DNA of 64,000 bases from Loripinus fragilis (lineage: Eukaryota; Mollusca; Bivalvia; Lucinida; Lucinidae): NCBI GenBank assembly GCA_964019695.1, contig OZ026524.1, positions 14,562,309 through 14,626,308 on the forward strand, in the 5' to 3' direction. Numbering within the stretch: position 1 is the stretch's first letter; every line of letters begins with the position of its first letter. Below the pieces are notes generated by a model that was not told where the DNA came from, did not search any database, and saw only the letters and a program-made list of their open reading frames with translations. Positions 55,726 to 64,000 of this stretch are shown here, piece by piece. A program made the position numbers and the translations under genes.

Positions 55726-56801
55726 TTAGTTTTGTGGATTTAAAGATTGGATAGATTTGCACAGCTGCCTATGTGAGGGCCAATCTGATATCTGGCATAC
55801 TTTGTTACAATAACTGAAGCTTTTACAGTCTGTACAGCGACGTAATTTTGTCTGTCTTCCTTTTTTCAGGCAGTGCGCACACACTATGTCCGAAACTTCA
55901 CAGTCTTCCGAAAAACTACTGGAATGCTCCGCTGCAGCCTCTGCAGATAGTTTATTTAAATCCGAATGAACTTGGGCTGTGCCGACAGGTTCCCTTTCAA
56001 TGGTTAAATGACTAGATGACTGAGAAACAGAAGATGTACGTTCCAAGGAGCCAGATTTCTCTGGCTGTCTGACCACATGGACCTGTGGACTGGCTACCGT
56101 CTCTGTATCTTGCAGCTGGTATGACTGAGAAGCAGCAGATGTACGTTCCAAGGAGCCGGATTTCTCTGGCTGTCTGACCACAGAGATCTGTGGACTGGCT
56201 ACCGTCTGTGATTCTTGCAGTTTGTTTGACTGAGGAGCAGCAGATGTACGTTCCAAGCAACCGGATTTCTCTGGCTGTCTGACCACAGGGATCTGTGGAC
56301 TGGCTACCGTCTGTAATTCTTGCAGTTTGTAGAACAAAGCGAGGTTCTCTGCTCTTACCTGTCTGGGAACTTTCATGCGCTTCCAACATTCCTTCCGCCT
56401 GGCACGATCCCTTGCCACTACAGCTGGGGGTTTCTTCTTAACTTTGGCTGTTCTGCCTTTACATTGGAGGAATCTTGAACAGAAGGTTGGTTAGCAGACT
56501 TGGGTCCAGAAGGAAGAGTTGAAGATTTGTTCTTTTTACGCTTTGGCTTTCTATTAAGCGGCTTTTCTTCGGAAGCAACTTCTTTCTTGTCCTGATGAGA
56601 AGCTGTTTGTCGACCAGAAGCGTAGTTCTTCAATGGCGTCGATTCTCCATTCTTGGCGGGAAATTTAGTGACGAGAGTAAAATACTTCCTCTTTCGTATA
56701 ATTTTATACGAATGACACTTTTCATCTCTCTCAAGAATGCAGATGATTTCTATAAGGTCTTTTGGCATAAAATTGGCAGCAGTACACTCCGTTTCATCCA
56801 T
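55726..56801 (-). pseudogene. MYND zinc-finger ORF split by a frameshift
   Basis: Starts at ATG 56801 (MDETECTAANFMPKDLIEII), continues through KIIRKRKYFTLVTKFPAKNG and a basic Ser/Lys-rich stretch, and hits a stop at 56418. The overlapping frame reads on as AKVKKKPPAVVARDRARRKE, so one base appears to be missing between about 56423 and 56450. It ends at 55726. The second part has three tandem 35-residue repeats (TVASPQ-x2-VVRQPEKSG-x-LERTS) and a C-terminal MYND finger (CAHCLKKG, CTDCKSFSYC, VCQISDWPSHRQLC), a zinc module for protein contacts. There are no introns in about 350 codons. A gene, a domesticated element ORF or a LINE ORF1-like protein are all possible; the RARRKECWKR region reminds me of gag-like ORFs in mollusc repeats, which is a weak inference. 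The break could also be a sequencing error. Confidence 0.7.
56033..56347 (-). repeat. Three in-frame 105-bp repeats
   Basis: gatgtacgttccaag recurs at 56033, 56138 and 56243. The units encode the 35-residue repeats of the MYND ORF and differ by a few substitutions but no indels, which suggests the frame was kept open by selection or that the duplication is recent. Confidence 0.92.
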
Positions 56802-57019
56802 ATTTTAATTATCCAAAATCCCCCTTTGAAATTCGCGTGCGGCATCTTCGAGCACCATCTACATCTACCATCTTGTCTTGTCTTGTCTTGTGTAGAATTT
56901 CTGCCAGTCCTGGCACACCTCCAGTACGCTGGAGTACTGAATGGAATTTTATACTAAATTCTAAAATGGTATTTCCACCACCCTATTTACACAGTATAAG
57001 TCTCTATTTACAGGTTAAA

Positions 57020-57075
57020 AGTTTATAAAAGTTTGCAGATAAAAGTTTGTAGATAAAAGTTTGTAGATAAAAGTC
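57020..57075. repeat. AAAAGTTTGTAGAT short tandem repeat
   Basis: About four 14-16-bp units (ataaaagtttgtagat) just after the LINE fragment's 3' end. Short tandem repeats at the 3' end are common in some LINE clades. Confidence 0.65.
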
Positions 57076-57142
57076 CTGTTTCAATACTAAATAGATACTG
57101 AGTAATAACCCGCTTGTTATGTCTTGGAAAACCTCACTGTGT

Positions 57143-57841
57143 TTAAGCATTAGTCTTTTTCTTTCTAGTTCTCTGGGGGACCAAGGCAAGTCTCTTATAG
57201 CGTTCACAATGCAGTTTATAACAAAGCCTTCTACTATGAAATTCTATAGCCTCTAGCAGGTGATGGTTACATTTTGGGACGACGTGATATAAAGCACTAC
57301 AGTCTAATACTATCTGGAGCAAGTCACTAGTAGTTCTAACAAGCTGAGCTTCATGCAGGGTGGTTAATGATTCTTTAATAATGTCTAATATGGGTTGTCT
57401 AACAGTATGCAAAGCAGTGCAACTTAACAAGAAATGTTCCATAGTTTCATCTTCAGTATTGCACCACAGACATGTGGATTTTATCTGATTCTGGTTAAAC
57501 GCTGCTTGATTAGTCTGTAGTATATACATGCCGGTCACCAGCTTCAACTTGATGGATATTCGCGGGATCTCACGAGCATTGCCAATAGTTTGCAGTACTG
57601 GATGTCTTTTACCATATTGATAATCAGCAACTTGTAAGTAATGCAGACTTGAGTACAATAGTGCGTTACTCCGGATTCTATCTGACAAATAGCCGTTGAC
57701 CTGCTTGTTGACAGTACGTTTCCACGTTTCCTTTCCAGGAGGGTCTTGTAGCAATTCCAGTGGATGTATCAGTTCATATTTAAAACATATCTCTCTGATA
57801 GCCACAAACCAGCTGTTGCTCTTATGCCCTTTAATGCCCAA
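57143..57841 (-). pseudogene. LINE reverse transcriptase C-terminal fragment
   Basis: 232 residues from MGIKGHKSNSWFVAIREICF, with IKLKLVTGMYILQTNQAAF, the Cys/His motif CLWCNTEDETMEHFLLSC (C-x2-C-x8-H-x4-C) and a basic end (RLALVPQRTRKKKTNA). This matches the region after the polymerase domain of non-LTR retrotransposons. The polymerase itself is absent, so the copy is 5'-truncated. It is followed by short tandem repeats and lies directly upstream of the MYND ORF on the same strand. It is a different element from the 54.3 kb fragment. Confidence 0.75.
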
Positions 57842-58499
57842 TTGCCTATATGCTACTTGTTTCTCTATCGACTCAGGGGCTAGTCGAGTGAGGTTGTCGG
57901 TAAAAGCCCTAGCCGGACCGTGCCGGACCGAACCTACGATTGCACCCGAAGTTGGTATCCGGAGATTAACGGTTTTCGGTACCGGCTTTTATCACTAAAC
58001 TGAAAAGTGAAGTAAATCAAGATGAATTAAAGCAAATTAAAACTCTTAAATATTTTACACATGCGTTATGGATTGAAGAACCACTGAAATAAAGACAATA
58101 TAAAATTAGAATGGTATTTAAGCTAAAATTATCGTCCCGTTTATTTTGGTCAATTCCGCGGAACATTGTTTCTGTCAGTTCAACTGCCGGGTCGCTCTGA
58201 AGGCACTGTCGACCTAACTATTTTTGTATGGTCACAAATATTTTCACAGTTATGACAATAATAGATCCTTTTAAAATTAACAGACCTACGCAAGTCATGA
58301 ATCGGTGCATTACTGCCCGATCACTTCAAGACCTACATGTATCTTTATCTGGACCAGTTTCATCTGCCAAAATAAACTTTCATGTTCAGAGCATTGTCAA
58401 TGATAGATAGACAGACATAAAGACAGACTGGTTGATAGAGAGATGGATAAATTATTTAAAATTCAAAGACCTGAGCCTTAGATCCGTGAGTTTTAATTA

Positions 58500-58800
58500 C
58501 TGTCGGTTTTAGCTGGTCTGCCAGACTGTTTCTTCTGCCGGGTCTGCCGGACCGTTTCATATGCCGGGTCTGCCAGATCGATTTATCTGCCAGACCGTTT
58601 AATCTGCCGTGTCCGCTTGATCCGTTTCATCTGACAGACAAACATACAGCCAGACAGACAGACAGAAAAATCATTTTAAATTCACATAGGCCTACATGTA
58701 TAAGTCATAGATTGGTGCGTTAGGCCTACTGCCGGTTTTGCCGAGTCTGCCAGACCAATTCATCTGCCGGGTCGTTTTGGCAGTGCCTTAACAACTGCTA
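58500..58800 (+). repeat. CTGCCGGGTCTGCCAGACCG minisatellite
   Basis: Irregular 20-30-bp units: tctgccgggtctgccggacc, tgccgggtctgccagatcg, ctgccagaccgtttaatctg, with outlying copies near 58175-58200 and 58720-58790. Confidence 0.7.
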
Positions 58801-58834
58801 TGCAACAGAATCACAGCCTTGTCAAAGACCGCGA

Positions 58835-58878
58835 GACAGACAGACAGACAGACAGATAGATAGATAGATAGATAGATG
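58835..58878. repeat. (GACA)n(GATA)n microsatellite
   Basis: Compound tetranucleotide run. Confidence 0.9.
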
Positions 58879-59609
58879 AGAAAATGCGAGAAACAAAGGT
58901 ACAAACCAGCCTGCGCATCCGCACAGAGTGATCAGCGCCTTTATCACTCGCTCTCTTGAGTGTACAATAGTTCAACTTGCTACATGCAAATTTCCAATAT
59001 TCTAATCAATCTCTGTATCTGAGCAAGTTGGCCCATCTACTATAAGTGCAACGTTGCTTGTCACCTCTTTATACACAATATATGCATTCTGCCAGAACGC
59101 AGCGTAAACACCCATGCGGTTCTCTGATTCCGGATGCTAAGCGTTGATTAAACAGGTGGCTGCGATTAAAAGATGAGCTGTTGCATGAGATACTATCCCG
59201 ACCAGCCTGTTCATACCGATACAGAGACTTGAACATTCATGTAAATTAGAAAAGCATTATGTCAACGAACACTAACTTTGTAGATGTCACAATGTATATG
59301 CGGATGCCGTTACGAAGTGCGCCCTCATTTTTTGTTGATGTTGAACCGCAAATTTCACACTTCGCAAATTTCAAACTGTGAAGAATGTGTACCAATTACT
59401 CACAGCGCGCGAAAAAATGGTACCTGTACGACACATATTCCGTACCAATATCTCCATCTCACTTTGTGAAAAATACGCACGTAGGCAAATGTCATAGAGC
59501 ATACATGCGTATCCCTCTCATTGATAAAAATAGCCCCCAAGCTGCTACATTTTGCATTGGATTCCAATTCTTCACAGTTTTGTCACTTACATGTACTTAC
59601 TTACATCTG

Positions 59610-59885
59610 TAACGATTAAGAGCCATTTTTCACATCAGACTAATCTGATGTTTTAGTGCCAATTTTTCACATGTAAGAGGATTGGGTACAATTTCTTCAC
59701 ACATGTGGGGTTTGATATCAATTTTTCACTAGTAATAATTTGCTACCAATTCTTCACAGATGTGAGGTTTGGGTACTGATTCTTCACACGTCTGAGATTT
59801 TGGTACCGACTCTTCAGATTTGTGAAAATTCAGTACCATGCAATTCTTCACATCTGAGAAAAATCGTACCAGTTCTTCACACGGT
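59610..59885 (+). repeat. CTTCACA minisatellite, ~38-bp units
   Basis: About seven degenerate units of the form gtaccaattcttcacacatg + tgaggtttgg. Earlier isolated copies occur from 59360 (aaatttcacacttcgcaaat). Confidence 0.75.
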
Positions 59886-60380
59886 AAATACTCGAAGCAA
59901 TATGATAAACATGTGTACGGAAGCCTATATGTGACATTGTGTTTTGTGTTATGTCCTTTTTTAACTTTTTACTTTTGTATGTTGAGTTTTATGTTTTGTG
60001 TACAATGTTGCACGTTTTAAACGGCGCAATTCACGAGGTAGAGCCAAGATGGAGAACAATAGAGGAAAGAAAGACGAGAGTATAAGTATTTTAATTCATC
60101 CGTCGTAATGTTAGTTTTTATATATTTGAAATCGATGCAGCCGGTAACTATTCTACCGGAGGCTTTCGGTTTGATCATGCTACATACTGGGTTCTCACTA
60201 TGAAAGTAGTCACATAGATCCGTTACTATTCAATATAATACAGTTCGACTGACTATAATAGTTCGATCCATTTATATCGACCCATTTAAATTGTTACAGA
60301 AATTAATTCTGAGATTTTATTCTGTAGGTCTAGATCTAATAAAGTGCAATAGAAAATAAGATGGCATTAAAGGCAAAACG

Positions 60381-60456
<76 letters not shown>
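60381..60456. repeat. (TATC)19 microsatellite
   Basis: 76 bases of perfect tetranucleotide repeat; likely polymorphic. Confidence 0.95.
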
Positions 60457-60499
60457 CTGTCTGTCAGTCAGTTTTAATGCTGTTTTCAAACGTCACACC

Positions 60500-62020
60500 C
60501 ACTACCATATAAATTTCTTGGGTTTATCTACCTTTCTTTTTGCCTACATGCATTTTACTACCGTCTACGCCATATCCACAGCCCTCCGCCCCCCCCCCCC
60601 ACCTGCCTACAAAAATGCTTGAGTTTATTCACCTGTTGGTCTGTCTGTCTGTCCGTCTTTCCGCCTGTCAGACCGTCTGTTATTCTGTCTGTATAAGAAA
60701 ACAAGAAAGTATTACAAGGAAATTCCATAATCACTATGATTACGAGACACAGTACAGACAGTCACACCACAGCAAGAAAGCATTGAAAGTAAATAAGTCA
60801 GTTTTCTGGCTCTTTTCCTAAGCAAAATGACTGCAAAACTACATGCATAAAATCACAACGAACTTCACCACAGAATTAGAAGACAATACAATAACCCCAC
60901 ACACAATGACAGCAACAAGGAATAATGAATTAACAACAACATAATCAATGCCTTAGAACGGACAGTGGTCGAGATCACCAGGGAGGGGCTCTTCACCCTA
61001 GATTCTGCTATTGTACATAAAGCTGTTTTCCATTGTCTATCCTATACCCACCCACCATCCTATAAGTTTCTTTGGATTATCTACATGTATGTCTGTCTGT
61101 CTGTCTGTCTATCTGTCTGTCTACCTGCCTGTCTGTCTAATGTGGTGGCGTGAACAGACAATCGTTATATTGCAAGGCTATATGTGTACTTATATACTTT
61201 TTTCTTTTATTTATTTGACTTTTATCTTTGGCCCTTTTACTTCATCTTTTGTGTTTTGCCTTTTGTGTTTTAAATTTTGTCTTCAGAAAGGTTTCATTCC
61301 TTTATTGTCTTTTGCCTTTTGCGTTTTAACTTTCAGCTTTTTACTTTTGTCTTTTGTGTTTAAACTTTTGTATATTGTATTTTGGCTTTGGGTTTTCGTA
61401 TGCTATTTCTATGATAAAAGGCATCCCAGTACCCCTTCAAATTTTGGCATCAGACAAACATACATACAGACAGACAGACAAATAAACAGACAATTGATAG
61501 CGTATCGGATATGGGAAGGCCGTGGAAATAGATTGATATATAGATACGTTTTGCATTTAATGCCATCTAATTTTTGATTGCACTTTATTAGACCTACAGA
61601 ATAAATAAATTGTGACTATTAAAATGAGTCAAACTGTCGTGTACAGAATTGTCATAGATCTATTTGAATACTTTCACAGATAGTATGGTTGAACGGAAAA
61701 CCTACAGTGGACCTTTTGGACTGAGATATTTACCAGCTGCATCGATTTTAAATGTAAAAAAAACGTTACACAGGTTGCATTGAAATACTTGTACTTTTGT
61801 CTTTCCTACCTTTTTATTTCCATCTTGGTTCTACCCCTATGAATTGTGTTGTTTAAAGTGATGTACAACATCATACACAAAACATACATATGTATGCAAA
61901 GTAATATATGAGCCACGTCATAAGAAAACCTGCATTTTGAAATGTGAGAACAAAAAGGCACTGATAAAATGTGTCTTAACATGCTGGTCAACACAATGTT
62001 TAAAGTTTAATATCTTATTT
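60500..62020. other. Simple-repeat-rich stretch, no gene found
   Basis: Has tctg/gtct runs (60640-60690, 61088-61135), acagacag (61452-61490), a diverged copy of the roughly 400-bp family (60700-61020) and a CTTTTG-rich low-complexity tract (61195-61390) that creates a 188-codon frame without domain content. Confidence 0.6.
61088..61135. repeat. (GTCT)n microsatellite
   Basis: Tetranucleotide run with several variants. Confidence 0.85.
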
Positions 62021-62024
62021 CAAG

Positions 62025-62496
62025 ATTCTAACACACCTTGCCTATACAGCCAATGTTAAAAAACGTGATATATCAAGCAATAATTCACAGCTTTGAAAGC
62101 GTGAGGAAGACGCGCGCTAGCAAACGTCATTTGTTACTGCAAAATAAGGTCAGTCATGGCGTAAGATGGTGTAATGTCGTTTTTACGCTGGAAAGACGTA
62201 ACTTATACATGTCAATATGCGACAAAATACAACTATTTGCGGGATTTCCTCAGTGCAATGGCTGAAAGTTGGAAGAAGCCGAAGACTTCAAATGTATTTT
62301 AGTGGTTTATTGTGTGTTAAAAATCGAAATAGATCAGCTCTATTGCGTGAATTGTTGAGTAATAATTCACTGTTTGTCGGTCAGTTGTTCGAATATAAAT
62401 CACTCGTGCTGTGCGCTGATGATTTGATCTTCTTTACAATTGACCTCCAAACAGTGAATTATTACTCAACAATTTACTGCTAGAGCTGGTCTATTT
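62025..62496 (+). repeat. Hairpin-bearing dispersed element, copy 2
   Basis: Full-length counterpart of 4567-5020 in the same orientation: taacacaccttgcctataca, gtgcaatggctgaaagttgg and the terminal gaattgttgagtaataattc palindrome. It has several small indels relative to copy 1. Confidence 0.8.
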
Positions 62497-64000
62497 GTAA
62501 ATTATAGCAAGTTTTTGAAGCTTAGAGAATGTCAATTAGAGCCCAACATAGAAAGTTGGAAAATTCGAATTTCGCAAAACGAGATGTCTAGCGATAAGGC
62601 TAATTGTCACTGTTTCAATGCTTTATTAGTTTCCCAGTGGATGCACAGCTGATCTGCGCATTTATTTTCTGTATGTATAAAAATTCAATTCAGCTTGTAT
62701 TGGACATCTCTTTGATCAGTTCATTTTTCTATACAAACATTTATTTGTCTATAGCTACACAGCCAAGTTTGGGTTGGACCTTTTAGAAATCCGCAAAGCC
62801 AGGTTTTCTCATGATGAGGCTCATATGTCAAAGATTATACAATGCAATTACTCATATTTGGCGTGAAAACTACTGGTCCCAATTTACACAATTTACTTTT
62901 ATTTTACAAGAATAACAAAATTAATGCAGGTACACTGAATGACTAACAAAACCTGGCGCTAACAACCGAGGAAACCTGGCACTTTACGTTTCTCTAACTT
63001 GTAAAGAACAAGTCCTAAGGCAAAAAGTAAAAGTTAATTTTAATAAAAGAACATTAAATGTAATTTTTATTTTAATGCATACCACCATCAAACTGCCGTA
63101 AAGTATCTTATCCACATGCTGAACTGGATAGCACATTAAACCAGTGACTTGACCTATATTTTACAACCATCAAAGCGTGCATAAGGCATCTCTTCAATAT
63201 CCTGTGTTGGTTCAGAGACATTGACCTAAACTGAAACCAAGCTCTAATTGGTCAACACCTTGGCCCGTGACCTATATCTTATGCTTTATTAATAAAGGCC
63301 CAATGACTTTGTCTCTCTTCCCCCAGTGGATGCAGCACCAGCTTCCGTGGAATTCTTGTTATTTGTCAAAACACCCCCATTTCATGTATGCTAATTATTT
63401 TATTGTGGCAGTGTAGCCAAAGTACATCGCGTCAAAGTCAGAATGCAAAAACATTTCTGCCAATCCATCTATGTTTTTCTTAATTTAAATTGAAATCACA
63501 CGTTCATCTCATCAAAATTTCAAGTAATGTAGATTGAACCTTGAAGAAATCTGTATTAACTTAATTCAGAATGAAGATTTCATACATCTAAATAAACCAA
63601 CTATTTTTTACTTGGGAATTAAGCAAAGCAATGTCAGGAATAAATACAATTAGTTTCTAAACCCTGCCCATAAAACCACAAGGTAAAAGAGTCACAACGA
63701 GATTGATGGGAGTAAACAAAGGACATATGATGAACCAAGTAAGCACCTATTTTCCAAACAGGCGGTGACTCTTAATTCGAACGTAACTGAATAAAAATTA
63801 CAGCTTAAATAGGACAATAAAATGATAACACAGAACAGCAAGTAACCACAACAAAGCATCAACTTGGAACAGTCAGTAGTGCGTTACTAGTGGATTTAGG
63901 TAAACTTCACGAGGTTTCAGTCCTAACCCTCACGTTCGATGTGGTTCTAAAACATGCATTTGAATGGCCCACGTGGAGGTTTCCAGCTCATCAATAAATC
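62497..64000. other. No feature recognised
   Basis: About 1.5 kb of AT-rich sequence with no recognisable gene, inverted element or tandem repeat. Confidence 0.5.

Larger units (their letters stand above)
57842..60020. other. Minisatellite-rich, no gene found
   Basis: Contains CTGCCGG(G/A)TCTGCC repeats, a GACA/GATA run, a reversed CTGATCAGACTG hairpin unit (58895-58945) and a CTTCACA minisatellite. Open frames of 60-75 codons show no domain. Confidence 0.55.

Noticed and set aside
61011..61577. 188-codon plus-strand frame
   Set aside because: It runs through GTCT and CTTTTG simple repeats; the peptide is low-complexity Cys, Ser and Phe with no domain.

Overview
The window reads as nuclear DNA of an invertebrate animal, most likely a bivalve mollusc. 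Short exons with GT-AG boundaries sit in long AT-rich introns. The two clearest genes are a filamin-family gene and a beta-class carbonic anhydrase, an enzyme type found in invertebrates but not in vertebrates. The rest is packed with hairpin-forming dispersed repeats, TA-flanked miniature transposons, tRNA-derived SINEs and simple repeats. The bivalve placement is an inference from this combination; no rRNA or mitochondrial marker is present.

Layout. (1) 539-28810, plus strand: the 3' part of a filamin-like gene, reconstructed as ten exons whose splice phases all agree. They encode the end of one filamin repeat, a long low-complexity linker, three more filamin repeats and a short tail. Its introns hold most of the transposon load of the left half, including a broken Tc1-type transposase gene (13680-15351), two smaller Tc1-type elements, a 1.3 kb element with TA-flanked inverted ends, two SINEs and an inverted pair of ~340 bp repeats around one coding exon. 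(2) 28811-41453: intergenic; I find no convincing gene, only miniature elements, a nested transposon insertion and hairpins. (3) 41454-46099, minus strand: the catalytic core and C-terminus of a beta carbonic anhydrase in three in-phase exons, with a polyadenylation signal; the N-terminal exon is not securely found. (4) 47017-50158: two inverted-repeat elements, each bounded by a perfect 9-bp target duplication. The first (1973 bp) resembles a Mutator-like element and carries a coding fragment like the FAR1/ZSWIM3 N-terminal domain; the second is nested in a SINE. (5) 50165-55130: a repeat-rich segment with related sequences in inverted orientation at its two ends, a 1.1-1.4 kb tandem array of palindromic TGCGYAYRYGCGCA-type motifs, a 53-base G run and the 3' end of a LINE. 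(6) 55726-56801, minus: an intronless MYND zinc-finger gene split by one apparent frameshift, with three 35-residue tandem repeats. (7) 57143-57841, minus: a second LINE reverse-transcriptase C-terminal fragment. (8) 57842-64000: minisatellites, microsatellites and the second copy of a hairpin element first seen at 4.6 kb.

The genes show no shared pathway: a cytoskeletal scaffold, a CO2/bicarbonate enzyme and transposon-derived or transposon-associated ORFs. The most notable material is the mobile DNA. All family assignments come from motifs read by eye; no database search was possible.
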